A stretch of 64,000 bases of DNA from Stenotrophomonas chelatiphaga (GCF_001431535.1 NZ_LDJK01000005.1:62001-126000); one strand, 5' to 3'; shown: positions 9,172 to 17,859, counted from the first letter of the stretch. Made by a program: numbers and translations. The notes: generated from the letters alone by a model not told the origin.

Positions 9172-9186
9172 GAATCATTTGTATTC
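9172..9186. promoter_or_regulatory. Possible Fur-like box upstream of PepSY gene
   Basis: GAATCATTTGTATTC contains the AATCATT core of the Fur consensus plus inverted GAAT/ATTC ends, about 90 bases before the PepSY start. By eye about ten of fifteen positions match a Fur box. Many PepSY membrane proteins belong to iron uptake, which fits, but a match of this quality can occur by chance. Confidence 0.3.
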
Positions 9187-9277
9187 ACATCTCCGCATCC
9201 GGATAATCCGCGGCATCAGTCCTCGCCGGTTCTGATCAACGCTCCACCTCCAGCCGTCGCCCGAGGATTCCTGCTGC

Positions 9278-10417
9278 ATGCAACGCTCCGCCATCAAAGC
9301 CTGGTTCGTGGTCCACAAGTGGACCAGCCTGGTCTGCACCCTGTTCCTGCTGCTGCTGTGCCTGACCGGCCTGCCGCTGGTGTTCGGCCATGAGATCGCC
9401 CACCTCACCGGCGCCGATCCCGAAGTGCCGGCCGCACCCGCCGATGCCACCCTGCGCGACCTGGACGCGCAGGTAGCAACCGCGCTGCAGCACTTCCCCG
9501 GCAATGTCCCGCTGTTCGTCGGCTGGGACCCGGACGCTCCACTGATGTACGTCAACACCGGCGCGCGCACCGATACGCCGGCACCGCAGATGCAGACCGT
9601 GCTGCTCAATACGATCAGCGGCGAGCAGGTGCCCGCACCGCAGTTCAACGAAGGCGTGATGTACTTCCTGTACCGCCTGCACACCGATCTGTTCCTCGGC
9701 CTGCCCGGGCTGTTGTTCATGGGCGCGATGGGGCTGCTGTTCGTGGTGGCGATCATCTCCGGGCTGGTGCTGTATGGACCGTTCATGCGCAAGCAGCGCT
9801 TCGGCACCCTGCGCACCGGCCGCAGCCGTCGACTGGCCTGGCTGGACCTGCACAACGTGATCGGCATCGTCACGCTCGGCTGGGCACTGGTGGTGGGCCT
9901 GACCGGTGCCATCAACACCTTGGCCAAGCCGCTTGAGCAGGCCTGGCAGACGCAGCAGCTGGGTGAGTTCGCCGCGCAGTATGCCGGCCAGCCCAAGCCC
10001 ACCCAGCTGGCTTCGCTGCAGGCGGCGGTGGCTACCGCGCGCGCCGCCGAACCGGAGATGCGCCCGGCCTTCGTCAGTTTCCCCGGCACCGGCTACAGCG
10101 GTGACCATCATTTCGGGGTGTTCATGCAGGGCAACTCGCCGCTGACCGAACGCCTGTATCGCCCGGTGCTGATCGATGCGACCACCGGTGCGCTGACCGC
10201 GCAGCCGCAGTTGCCGACCTACATGACCGTGCTGCTGCTCAGCCAACCGCTGCACTTCGGTGATTACGGCAAGCTGCCGCTGAAGATCCTGTGGGCCCTG
10301 CTGGACCTGTTGACCATCGCCGTGCTGGTCAGTGGCCTGTACCTGTGGTTCAAGCGCGGCAACACCGCCACGCGCGTGGCGGAGATCGAACGCGCGCAGA
10401 CCCAGGAGGTGGCATGA
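9278..10417 (+). CDS. PepSY-associated TM-helix (PiuB-like) membrane protein
   Basis: A 379-residue inner-membrane protein with four strong hydrophobic segments: near residues 14-35, after RLHTDLFLGLPG around 150-170, HNVIGIVTLGWALVVGLTGA near 195-215, and the C-terminus near 340-360. Conserved His occur at the membrane edges (VVHKWTS, YRLHTDLF, LDLHNVIG), as in PepSY-TM proteins proposed to reduce ferric siderophores with bound haem. The large loops contain the PepSY modules. It overlaps the next small gene by ATGA. Iron-linked function is family knowledge; no siderophore receptor lies in the window. Confidence 0.88.
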   Translation: MQRSAIKAWFVVHKWTSLVCTLFLLLLCLTGLPLVFGHEIAHLTGADPEVPAAPADATLRDLDAQVATALQHFPGNVPLFVGWDPDAPLMYVNTGARTDTPAPQMQTVLLNTISGEQVPAPQFNEGVMYFLYRLHTDLFLGLPGLLFMGAMGLLFVVAIISGLVLYGPFMRKQRFGTLRTGRSRRLAWLDLHNVIGIVTLGWALVVGLTGAINTLAKPLEQAWQTQQLGEFAAQYAGQPKPTQLASLQAAVATARAAEPEMRPAFVSFPGTGYSGDHHFGVFMQGNSPLTERLYRPVLIDATTGALTAQPQLPTYMTVLLLSQPLHFGDYGKLPLKILWALLDLLTIAVLVSGLYLWFKRGNTATRVAEIERAQTQEVA

Positions 10418-10578
10418 ACAGTCCCTTTGTCGCACCGGCCTGGATAACGCTGGCAAGCCTGGTCGGGCTGGTCAGCGCGTTGATCGGCGATGGCCTGTTC
10501 GACGTCGTCTCGTGGGTGATTTTCAGTGGCCTGATCGCGCTGTTCCTGCGCGCGTGGATGAAGCGCGACCGGCGCTGA
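10414..10578 (+). CDS. Small membrane protein coupled to PepSY protein (54 aa)
   Basis: Starts at ATG 10414, overlapping the PepSY stop by four bases, with a near-perfect AGGAGGT at 10403-10408 region. The 54-residue product has two hydrophobic stretches (WITLASLVGLVSALIG and VVSWVIFSGLIALFL) and a basic end KRDRR, so a small two-helix membrane protein with cytosolic tail. Tight coupling suggests a subunit or assembly partner of the PepSY reductase. No named family is assigned. Confidence 0.8.
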   Translation: MNSPFVAPAWITLASLVGLVSALIGDGLFDVVSWVIFSGLIALFLRAWMKRDRR

Positions 10579-10592
10579 TCGGTGCTGCGCGC

Positions 10593-10768
10593 TCGCCGAG
10601 CATGGCTCGGCGGCCTTCCGTTCCGGCACCGCGATGCCTGACACATCCCGCGCTGCGCGCTCGCCGAGCATGGCTCGGCGCTACCACCCCGCTGACCCGC
10701 CCTGGTAGCGCCGAGCCGTGCTCGGCGGCTTTCCGTTCCGGCACCGCGATGCCTGACACACCCCGCGC
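10593..10768. repeat. SMAG-like REP cluster with a 48-base direct repeat
   Basis: Three palindromic units with core GCCGAGC-AT/GT-GCTCGGC lie at about 10593-10612, 10662-10684 (ending CTAC) and 10704-10727 (beginning GTAG), the last two as an inverted pair. In addition a 48-base segment at 10606-10653 recurs at 10721-10768 with two differences (10615/10730 and 10646/10761). The cluster fills the space between convergent genes and may act as a transcription end region. Confidence 0.85.
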
Positions 10769-10772
10769 GGCG

Positions 10773-11507
10773 CTACGGCTTGGTGCAGGAGAACCACGCC
10801 GCCAATCCGTTGCGCAGCAGAGCGTCCCAGTATCCCGCTGGCTGCGCCAGCCGGTCCTGCTCCAACAGGCAGGGGGCCTGCCACACCAGTTCGGTGAAGC
10901 CTGCCTCTGCGAACGCACGTTCGTAGTGCTCACGTGCCCAGCGGAACACGGTGATCCGCGCCGGTGGAGCGCCCGGGAACTCGATCTCCATCTTCGCGCC
11001 CTCCTTCCATGGCACATCGTCGAGCACCCGCAAGCCGTACTTCGAACAGTCACCCTCCGCCAGGCAGTAGTGTGGATTCATCGTCTCCACCGCGATCCGG
11101 CCGCCTGCACGCACATGCTGGAACGCCGCCTTGGCCATCCGCGCCAGCTCGTCCAGCGACTGCGCGTAGTTGAACAGGAACGCGGCCACCGCAACGTCGT
11201 ACTCGCGCACGGCGGCCAACTGCAGGAAGTCACTTACCTGGAAGGTCATCGCATCACCCGCATGCGCTGACATCTGCCGCCCGATCGCCACCATTTCCGA
11301 CGACTGGTCCACCCCATGCGCGCTGGCGGCGCCGGCCCGGAGCATCGCCCTGCCATAAGAGCCAAAACCACATGCAAGATCCAGCACGCTGCGGCCCTCC
11401 AGCTCCCCGGCCATGTGCAGCATCGTGCGTAGTTCAACCACGCGGGTAGGCGATGCGTTGGCATACGCTGCGTACTGGCCTGCGATGTCATCGTAATGCG
11501 CGTTCAT
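10773..11507 (-). CDS. Class I SAM-dependent methyltransferase (first of tandem pair)
   Basis: A 244-residue methyltransferase from ATG at 11507 (MNAHYDDIAGQY). Motif I is VLDLACGFGSYGR, followed by HGVDQSSEM (motif II acidic residue in GVD) and VAVAAFLFNYAQS (motif IV region). The overall pattern resembles the toxoflavin-synthase/ubiE-like group; substrate unknown. The next gene upstream on the same strand is a close paralogue with nearly colinear motifs, so the pair arose by tandem duplication. The start at 11549 is less likely because MNAHYDD aligns with MSASYDS of the paralogue. Confidence 0.85.
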   Translation of the reverse strand: MNAHYDDIAGQYAAYANASPTRVVELRTMLHMAGELEGRSVLDLACGFGSYGRAMLRAGAASAHGVDQSSEMVAIGRQMSAHAGDAMTFQVSDFLQLAAVREYDVAVAAFLFNYAQSLDELARMAKAAFQHVRAGGRIAVETMNPHYCLAEGDCSKYGLRVLDDVPWKEGAKMEIEFPGAPPARITVFRWAREHYERAFAEAGFTELVWQAPCLLEQDRLAQPAGYWDALLRNGLAAWFSCTKP

Positions 11508-11596
11508 GAGGGAAACCCTGCTGTGTAGAATGATTTCCACGCTACGCAACCTCGGCTATCCATTGAAGAGGCGAATACGAATCCCGGCTTTCTGCT

Positions 11597-12328
11597 TCAG
11601 CGTTCGCACACCACGTTCACCGACATGCAGTTGTGCACGTAGCCCTCCCAGTACCCTTCAGCACGCGCATCGATATCGGCCTGTTCCAGTACCGGCGCAT
11701 GCCATTCCACGGCGCTGAAGCCTGCTGCACGGACCGCCTGTTCGTAGTGCGCCCGTTCCCAGCGATAGTTGATGATCAACGCCGGCGGTGATCCGGGGAA
11801 CTCCAGGCACAGTCGCGCGCCCTGCTGCCACGGCTCTTCTTCCAGGACCTTTACCCCATAGGCCGCATAGTTGCCCAGCGCCAGGCGATAATCGGGATTC
11901 AAGGTCTGTACTACCAGCCGACCACCCCGCTTCACATGCGGAATGACCGCGGCGAACATCCTTCCCAGTTCGTCCAGCGAAGCGGCGTAGTTGAACAGGT
12001 ACGCTGCCAGCACGATGTCATATGCGCCAGTGAACGGCATCTCCATGACATCGTGCTGCTGGAACGTCATCTCGTCGCCACGATACTTGGACAGGGCACG
12101 TGCGAAATCGATCATGCCCCGCGACTGGTCCACGCCATGGGCACTGCGCGCACCGTGGCGAAGAAACTCACGACCGTAGTAGCCCGATCCACAGGCCAGG
12201 TCCAGCACGCTCCTGTCCTTCACCGTGCCCGCCAGCTGCAGCATCGTGCGCACTTCGATGGGCCGGGTCGGCGAGGCGTTGGCGTACGCCATGTACTGGT
12301 CGACGATACTGTCATAACTCGCGCTCAT
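11597..12328 (-). CDS. Class I SAM-dependent methyltransferase (second of tandem pair)
   Basis: A 243-residue paralogue of the downstream gene: DLACGSGYYGREFL (SAM-binding motif I), GVDQSRGM, and shared blocks LFNYAASLDELGRM, NPDYRLA and RWERAHYEQA. By eye about half of positions agree between the two. The products differ mostly at the C-terminus (CMSVNVVCER here), suggesting different acceptor substrates. Both genes carry a shared box, TTGAAGAGGC(A/G)AA on the plus strand, 56-61 bases before their starts (12389-12401 and 11563-11575), so regulation was duplicated too. Confidence 0.85.
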   Translation of the reverse strand: MSASYDSIVDQYMAYANASPTRPIEVRTMLQLAGTVKDRSVLDLACGSGYYGREFLRHGARSAHGVDQSRGMIDFARALSKYRGDEMTFQQHDVMEMPFTGAYDIVLAAYLFNYAASLDELGRMFAAVIPHVKRGGRLVVQTLNPDYRLALGNYAAYGVKVLEEEPWQQGARLCLEFPGSPPALIINYRWERAHYEQAVRAAGFSAVEWHAPVLEQADIDARAEGYWEGYVHNCMSVNVVCER

Positions 12329-12432
12329 CAGATCTTCCTTGGATTCAAAGAAACGTGATCTGAGACGCTATCGACTGGAATCGCGCAGTTGAAGAGGCAA
12401 ACGCGACGCGTCGCATCGCTGCATGCACCTCA

Positions 12433-13314
12433 TCACGTGCAGCCGGCGCTCCCCATGAACGCATGCACGGCCGGATTATCCACATCGGTGCGCACGCAGA
12501 AGCTCAGGCTGAAATGCGCATCGTCCGACTGCACGGGCCGGTAGCAGACTTCCGTATCGCGGAACCCGGCCATGCTGGCCGGCACGATGGCGATACCGGT
12601 CTCCACCGCCACCAATGACAGCACCGCATGCATGCCGTGTGCTTCCTGCACCACCTTGGGCATGAATCCGGCGGCCACGCATTGGCGCATCACGTGCGAA
12701 TGAAAGCCTTCGCCTTCGGCAGCAGGCCAGGCGATGAACTCCTCGCCCGCAAGGTCCTGCATCCGCACCGAAGGGCGGGCGGCCAACGGATGCACGCGCG
12801 GCAACGCAATGACCAGCGCATCGGTATCGAACGCCTGCAACTCCAGGCCGGGCGCGGACGGGATCGGAGGGATGAGCACGCCCACGTCCACTTCGCCCTT
12901 GGCCAGCATGTTCTGTTGCTGGCGCGAGGTCGCTTCGCGCAGCTCCAGCAGCACCTGCGGATGGCTGCGCCGGAAGGCACGGATCAACTGCGGCAGGCGC
13001 CCGTACAGTGCACTGCCCACGTAGGCCACGCGCACCCGCCCACTACGCCCGGCTGCGGCCTCACGCGTGGCATCCAGTGCGTGTGCGGCCTGCTGCAGGG
13101 TGCGTCGTGCTTCCACCAGCAGCACCTGGCCGGCGGCGGTCAGCCCCACGGTGCGATGGCCACGGATCACCAGCAACGTGCCGACCTGCTCTTCCAACCG
13201 GCGGATCGCCGCGGTCAGCGGCGGCTGTGACATGTGCAGGCGCGCGGCGGCACGGTGGAAATGCTGTTCTTCGGCAACGGCGACGAACTGGCGCAGCAAA
13301 CGTAGGTCGATCAT
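12433..13314 (-). CDS. LysR-family transcriptional regulator
   Basis: A 293-residue regulator from ATG at 13314 (MIDLRLLRQFVAVAEEQHFHRAAARLHMSQ, read in parts). The N-terminal winged helix carries the usual HFHRAAARLHMSQPPLT pattern; the effector domain follows from about residue 90 (RVRVAYVGSALYG). The sequence is of the BenM/CatM-like subgroup that senses aromatic or acidic metabolites, by resemblance only. It is 25 bases downstream of the SDR gene on the same strand, so it may be in one transcript with it and act on that operon. The extra 35 codons up to 13419 overlap the SDR gene and have no family similarity. Confidence 0.9.
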   Translation of the reverse strand: MIDLRLLRQFVAVAEEQHFHRAAARLHMSQPPLTAAIRRLEEQVGTLLVIRGHRTVGLTAAGQVLLVEARRTLQQAAHALDATREAAAGRSGRVRVAYVGSALYGRLPQLIRAFRRSHPQVLLELREATSRQQQNMLAKGEVDVGVLIPPIPSAPGLELQAFDTDALVIALPRVHPLAARPSVRMQDLAGEEFIAWPAAEGEGFHSHVMRQCVAAGFMPKVVQEAHGMHAVLSLVAVETGIAIVPASMAGFRDTEVCYRPVQSDDAHFSLSFCVRTDVDNPAVHAFMGSAGCT

Positions 13315-13339
13315 GGCAGCTGCGATGGACAGGAGCTGC

Positions 13340-14239
13340 TCAGGGTAGCAGTGCGTGCTGCCTGCTCCGCGGTTCGATGGCCGGAAGCGCGATCTCCGGC
13401 CATACCGCATCGAAGGCATCCACGCTGTCGGCGGCCACGCCCTGCAGGTCGCGCGGGTAGCTCACGCCGGCAGGCTCCTGCGCGCGGGTGGCGTGGAACT
13501 GGCCATTGCTCGCGCGCAGTACCCAGCCGCCCTGCACGCAGCGCGACGAGGCCAGCCAGGCCACACCGGGCGCTACCGCAGCGGGATGCAGCTCGTCGGG
13601 TTCGCCGTATACGCCCCACATGCGCGTCTTGGCTACCGGCGATACCGCGTTGACGATGATGTTGTCGGCCTCTCCCTCCGCCGCCAGCACGTTCATCAGG
13701 CCCACCGCCGCGCTCTTGGCCATCGCGTAGCTGGCCAGCCCGTGCTGCACGTACTGCGGATACAGGGCACGGTCGGACGTGGTCAGTACGATGCGCCCGC
13801 CGCCCGCCGCGCGCATCGCCGGCCACGCCGCCTGGGCCAGCCATAACGGCGCCTTTGCGGCGATATCCAGCATGCGCTCCAGCTGCAGCTCGCCGATGTC
13901 TTCGATGGGCTGGTAATGCACCCAGCCGGCGTTGTGGATGATGAAATCCAGCCGCCCGTGCTGGCCCAGCACTTCATCCACCAGCGCGTGGCACTGTGCC
14001 CGCGTATCGATGGAAAGCCCGCGGCTGGTGACATCCAGCCCTTCCACGCGCAGCCGTGCGGCGGCACGGGCTACCCGGTCCGGGTCGCGCCCTTCGCCAT
14101 CGCGGTCGGCGCCGACGTCCTGCATCACCACTTTGGCGCCCAGGCGTGCCAGCAGGCGCGTATAGGCCAGGCCCAGGCCACCTGCCGCGCCGGTGATCAG
14201 GCCTACCTGTCCGTTGAAACTGAGGGGGGTATCGGTCAT
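13340..14239 (-). CDS. Short-chain dehydrogenase/reductase
   Basis: A 299-residue NAD(P)-dependent SDR. The cofactor motif TGAAGGLG is near residues 17-24, IIHNAGW is the NAG motif, and the catalytic Ser-Tyr-Lys are in LTTSD and SYAMAKSA. An insertion of about 15 residues after the second strand (GADRDGEGRDPDRV) resembles the 17-beta-hydroxysteroid dehydrogenase 4/FabG-like MFE group, which also shows the unusual C-terminal extension. Start at 14239 (MTDTPLSFNGQ) fits the family; the ORF from 14275 adds twelve poor residues. Substrate unknown; partner gene is the LysR regulator. Confidence 0.87.
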   Translation of the reverse strand: MTDTPLSFNGQVGLITGAAGGLGLAYTRLLARLGAKVVMQDVGADRDGEGRDPDRVARAAARLRVEGLDVTSRGLSIDTRAQCHALVDEVLGQHGRLDFIIHNAGWVHYQPIEDIGELQLERMLDIAAKAPLWLAQAAWPAMRAAGGGRIVLTTSDRALYPQYVQHGLASYAMAKSAAVGLMNVLAAEGEADNIIVNAVSPVAKTRMWGVYGEPDELHPAAVAPGVAWLASSRCVQGGWVLRASNGQFHATRAQEPAGVSYPRDLQGVAADSVDAFDAVWPEIALPAIEPRSRQHALLP

Positions 14240-14342
14240 CCACACAGCGTGACTGGCAGGGGCAGCGGCGGCCAATACCGTTCACAGGCAGGAGTGATCC
14301 GTTGCGGGTATCAACGAGCGTAGAGTCAACGCTGATACGACC

Positions 14343-14388
14343 GTGAGCCGAATAGAGGGTCTATTCGGCTCACCGGATGAGCCGAATA
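14343..14388. promoter_or_regulatory. Perfect 14-base inverted repeat plus third half-site
   Basis: GTGAGCCGAATAGA (14343-14356), a GGG spacer and the exact reverse complement (14360-14373) form a hairpin or operator. A third copy of the core TGAGCCGAATA follows at 14378-14388 in direct orientation. It lies between the divergent SDR and hydrolase genes, about 100 bases from both starts. Three half-sites suggest a regulator-binding region; no poly-T follows, so it is not a standard terminator. Confidence 0.6.
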
Positions 14389-14489
14389 AGCGTCGCTTTC
14401 GACACAGTGAGATCCCCAGCTCCCTCCGTACTATCATCACATGCTGTGACACCTTTCTGTTTCAGGCCCACCTGACCTTCTTATCAACA

Positions 14490-15230
14490 ATGACGAACGG
14501 CTCCGCACCCCTGCTGATCATCCTGCCAGGGCTGGATGGAGGCGGCCGCCTGTCCGTCCCGTTCATGCAGGCGTTGGAGGCACATGGGATCCAGTCCGAG
14601 GTCATTGCATACCCGGCCAGTCAGACCATGGGCTATGACGCATTGAGGGATTGGCTTCGCCCTCAACTGCTCCAGCGACCGCCCTTCGTGTTGCTCGGTG
14701 AATCATTTGCGGGACCGTTGACAGTAATGCTCGGGGCAACCGGCCTGACATCGCTTCGCGGCATCATCCTTTCCACCACGTTTGCACGTGCCCCGGTGCC
14801 CGTCCCGTCAGCCTTGGCCCGCGTGCTGAAGCTACCGCTGCCTTTGCCGCCCGTCGCGCTGTTGGCCCGGCTTCTGTTGGGACGCTGGCGAACGCCATCA
14901 CTCGAAAGCGCGCTGCGTGATGCGCTGGCTACGACGTCGCCGCCCGTGCTGCGTGCACGCGCAGTGGCGACACTGCGGATCGACGTTCGCGGGTTGCTTC
15001 CCGCGATTTCCACGCCAGTCCTTTGCCTCCATGCAAACGAGGATCGACTGTTGCAGGCCGGCGCCCTGCAATCGATCGAGCGCGGCCTGCAGCGTCCCCC
15101 TGAAACGCACCTTCTGGACGGGCCCCACCTGCTGCTCCAAGCCCAGCCCATCGAAGCCGCAGCCCACGTCGCAGGTTGGTTGAGGACACTGGACCGTGGC
15201 ACCCTGCCGCTTGCACCCCCAGAGGCGTAG
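14490..15230 (+). CDS. Alpha/beta hydrolase
   Basis: A 246-residue protein from ATG at 14490 (MTNGSAPLLIILPGLDGGGRL). LPGLDGG is the oxyanion-hole region; the nucleophile elbow is GESFAGP with Ser near residue 74; HLLDGPHLLLQ near the C-terminus supplies the probable catalytic His, and Asp of HANEDRLLQ the acid. There is no signal sequence, so the protein is cytosolic. An ORF extending to 14343 would begin inside the inverted repeat and adds no homology. It lies three bases upstream of the VOC gene, probably one operon. Substrate unknown. Confidence 0.82.
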   Translation: MTNGSAPLLIILPGLDGGGRLSVPFMQALEAHGIQSEVIAYPASQTMGYDALRDWLRPQLLQRPPFVLLGESFAGPLTVMLGATGLTSLRGIILSTTFARAPVPVPSALARVLKLPLPLPPVALLARLLLGRWRTPSLESALRDALATTSPPVLRARAVATLRIDVRGLLPAISTPVLCLHANEDRLLQAGALQSIERGLQRPPETHLLDGPHLLLQAQPIEAAAHVAGWLRTLDRGTLPLAPPEA

Positions 15231-15233
15231 AAC

Positions 15234-15611
15234 ATGATCAACCTTCAGGCCACCGACGTCCGGACGTTCCTCCCTTCCCAGGATTTCGCCCTCTCGCAGG
15301 CCTTCTATGCAGCGCTGGGCTGCGAGCGCGAGTGGTCGGACGACAATCTGGCCCTGTTCAAGCTGGGCCCTTCGCGGTTCTACCTGCAGCGCGGCTACGC
15401 GAAGGAATGGGCGGAAAACACCATGCTGCATGTTTCCGTGCAGGATGCCGCCGCCTGCTTCAGCGCCATCCGCGCGCTGCTGGACACCGGCAAGTACCCT
15501 GGCGCGCGCGTGGCACCGCCGCGGGCTGAGCCCTATGGTGCGCGGGTAACCTACGTGTGGGACCCCGCAGGCGTGCTGTTGCACCTGGCGCAGTGGGATG
15601 CCAAGGACTGA
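15234..15611 (+). CDS. VOC/glyoxalase-fold protein
   Basis: A 125-residue single-domain vicinal-oxygen-chelate protein, similar to the bleomycin-resistance/glyoxalase group. Typical features: DVRTFLPSQDFALSQAFYAALG at the N-terminus, HVSVQDAAA mid-protein, and the terminal strand DPAGVLLHLAQ, where the metal-binding Glu of glyoxalases is replaced by His/Leu context. So metal catalysis is doubtful. It begins three bases after the hydrolase stop. No resistance function is claimed. Confidence 0.82.
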   Translation: MINLQATDVRTFLPSQDFALSQAFYAALGCEREWSDDNLALFKLGPSRFYLQRGYAKEWAENTMLHVSVQDAAACFSAIRALLDTGKYPGARVAPPRAEPYGARVTYVWDPAGVLLHLAQWDAKD

Positions 15612-15657
15612 GCGCGGCATGGTTTCCTGACGTGATCTTGCCCGTATAGTCAGCCGC

Positions 15658-15990
15658 ATGGACGACAGAGCCGCGCAACTGGATGAGCTGATCAGGGAAC
15701 TGAGTGCGCTATGCGATCTGCTGGCGCGCGACAGCGCGTGCGAATGGCGGCGCCACTTCGTTTCCTGCCTGCACCAGGCCGAGGCGCTGACGGACAACCC
15801 GCTTGACCAGCAATCGCTCAACCTGCTCTCCGGCTCGGTCATGTCGGTGTTCGGCGGCATGGGCAGCTTCAACGATTACGTGCCCTTCAAGCATGGCCGC
15901 CTGATTGCCGGCATGGAAGCGCTGGACGAAGCATCCGGGCGGGTCCATGAGGCCGCCCTTGCGCTGCGGGTGATCGCAGTGCGCGACTGA
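15658..15990 (+). CDS. Conserved hypothetical protein, GGMGSFND motif
   Basis: A 110-residue soluble, mainly helical protein. The conspicuous motif is [18 protein letters not shown], around residues 60-75, typical of a family of small uncharacterised bacterial proteins (possibly DUF6966, from memory and unverified). Upstream it has a basic and acidic amphipathic helix with [13 protein letters not shown]. No enzyme motif is visible. It stands between the VOC and YbjQ genes on the same strand, with gaps of 46 and 68 bases. Confidence 0.7.
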   Translation: MDDRAAQLDELIRELSALCDLLARDSACEWRRHFVSCLHQAEALTDNPLDQQSLNLLSGSVMSVFGGMGSFNDYVPFKHGRLIAGMEALDEASGRVHEAALALRVIAVRD

Positions 15991-16058
15991 CTCCAACCTG
16001 TTGCCGCGCCTGCCGCGCGATCAACTTTCACCACTCGCCCCCAACCTCCGAGACACCC

Positions 16059-16442
16059 ATGGCTGATCCTTACAACACGGCTCGTCGTCCTGCTGGCGAA
16101 GCGCGTCTGGACGATTCGATGATCACAACCGCACTCGAGCTGCCCGGCTTCCGCGTGGTGCAGAACATGGGCGTGGTGCGCGGTATCACCGTGCGCTCGC
16201 GGTCGATCGTCGGCAACTTCCTGGGCGGCATCCAGACCCTGTTCGGCGGCAACATCACCATCTACACCCAGCTGTGCGAGCAGGCCCGCGAAGAAACCTA
16301 CCGGGACATGATGAAGCATGCACGGATGCTGGGCGCCAACGCGATCATCGCCATGCGCTACGACGCTACCGACATCATGACCGGGCTGACCGAAGTTCTC
16401 TGCTATGGCACGGCGGTGATCGTCGAACCTGCACGCAGCTGA
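16059..16442 (+). CDS. YbjQ/UPF0145 family protein
   Basis: A 127-residue protein of the YbjQ (heavy-metal-binding domain, UPF0145) family. The family signature is visible as [20 protein letters not shown], then [15 protein letters not shown] and [10 protein letters not shown] at the end. The fold is a pentameric or oligomeric small alpha/beta module; its biochemical function is not settled. An N-terminal extension of about 20 residues precedes the domain. The ATG at 16059 has a weak upstream site. Confidence 0.9.
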   Translation: MADPYNTARRPAGEARLDDSMITTALELPGFRVVQNMGVVRGITVRSRSIVGNFLGGIQTLFGGNITIYTQLCEQAREETYRDMMKHARMLGANAIIAMRYDATDIMTGLTEVLCYGTAVIVEPARS

Positions 16443-16479
16443 CGCGTCGGCAGGCGGTTGATCGCCAGCCGGTCAGTGC

Positions 16480-17859
16480 TCAGGGGGAGGCCGGCTCCGC
16501 GCAGCGCGCTGCAGCCTCCCCGCCATCCACGAACGCCTGCACCGCGGTGACAAAACACGAGGGCGCCACCAGCGGCAACAGGTGCGCACCCCGCTCCACC
16601 GTGTGGAACTGCAGCGGGCCGGCCTTGGCCAAGGTGGCGGCGTGTTCGAGCGCGCCGGCATAGGCGGTGTTCGGGTCCAGCGTGCCATGCACCACCAGTG
16701 TCCTGGGCAGGGTCTTCGGGCTCTGGCCGAACCACGCATCCTTCGGATAGGCCGGCACCGGACTGCCCACCAGCAGGCCGGGAATCGGGCTGACGAACAG
16801 GGCATCCTTCTGTTCAGCCTCCACCGTGTCCTTGGTCAGCCCCGGCCGTGCATTGTTCTCCGATGCAGAAATCAGCATCACCAGCGGCAGTGCGGGCTGG
16901 TTGTTGCCGCCCTGCCCCAGCCGAACCAGCGCCGCCTTCCAGTCGGTCACAGTAGTGTCCAGCGAACGCGCATCGCCGTTGGACAGGTCCTGCACGATCT
17001 GCGGCATGCGATCGCGCAATGTCGGGAAGCTCAGCAGCGCGGCAAAGAATCGACGCAGATCGCCTCCAGGTACCTGCGTGCGCCACGGCGCATCTGCCGG
17101 CGCGGCCAGCACGCGGCGGTACGTCGCCACGCCCGCCTCGCCGAGCGCCTGGCGCCCGACCTCATCGACCAGCGCGGTGCGACGGCTCAGGTCCCACTGC
17201 TCGGTGCGCTCCGGCGGCACCAGACCATCCAGCACCAGGCCATCAAGCGGCAGCGAGGTGACCTGCAGCGCGCGCAGGGCAAGCTGGGTGCCGTAGGAAA
17301 CGCCATACAGCAGCACCTGGCCGTCGGCAGGCCGCTGGGACATCAACAGACCGAGGTCCTGCGCGGCCTCGGTCGTGGAGAACGCTGCCGTGCGCGGCAC
17401 GTTGGCATACATCGCGCCGATGCAGGGGCCCCACTCGCTGCCAGCCAGTCCGGTGCCGTCCGCGCTGTCCGGCGCTTCCTGCTGCGGGCAGATGCGGGCC
17501 GAACGCCCGGTGCCGCGGTGATCGGGAATCACCAGATCAAAGCCGGGAAACGCACGCTGGTAGGTCGCGATCGTCGGGTACAGCGATGCCCCGGCCTCGC
17601 CCGGTCCACCGGACAGCAACCAGACTTCGCCGCGCCGTTTGACTGAAGCAGGGGCCGGAAAGCGGCGCACGAACAGCGGGATGGACTCCCCTTCTGGGGC
17701 GGCGTGGTGCACCGGCACCGGCACCGTCATGCACAGTGAACCGTGCAGCTGCGCAGAGGTTTCGGCATCCTCACAAGGGCTTGGAACAGCGGGGGCCGCG
17801 GCATGCGCCAGCGTCGGCAGCGAAAACAGCAGGGCAACGCACAGCGCGGAGCGAAACAT
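16480..17859 (-). CDS. Exported alpha/beta hydrolase (S33/TAP-like peptidase family)
   Basis: A 459-residue protein from ATG at 17859 with a cleavable signal (MFRSALCVALLFSLPTLAHA). After the oxyanion region LLSGGPGEAG and HRGTGRS, the nucleophile elbow is YGVSYGTQLAL. The C-terminal TAP-like part has VVHGTLDPNT (acid) and ERGAHLLPL (His). This order is typical of secreted tripeptidyl/prolyl aminopeptidase-like hydrolases. It therefore likely acts in the periplasm on peptides or esters. The open frame extending to 18504 overlaps another gene and lacks a signal. It diverges from the YcxB-like gene. Confidence 0.85.
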   Translation of the reverse strand: MFRSALCVALLFSLPTLAHAAAPAVPSPCEDAETSAQLHGSLCMTVPVPVHHAAPEGESIPLFVRRFPAPASVKRRGEVWLLSGGPGEAGASLYPTIATYQRAFPGFDLVIPDHRGTGRSARICPQQEAPDSADGTGLAGSEWGPCIGAMYANVPRTAAFSTTEAAQDLGLLMSQRPADGQVLLYGVSYGTQLALRALQVTSLPLDGLVLDGLVPPERTEQWDLSRRTALVDEVGRQALGEAGVATYRRVLAAPADAPWRTQVPGGDLRRFFAALLSFPTLRDRMPQIVQDLSNGDARSLDTTVTDWKAALVRLGQGGNNQPALPLVMLISASENNARPGLTKDTVEAEQKDALFVSPIPGLLVGSPVPAYPKDAWFGQSPKTLPRTLVVHGTLDPNTAYAGALEHAATLAKAGPLQFHTVERGAHLLPLVAPSCFVTAVQAFVDGGEAAARCAEPASP

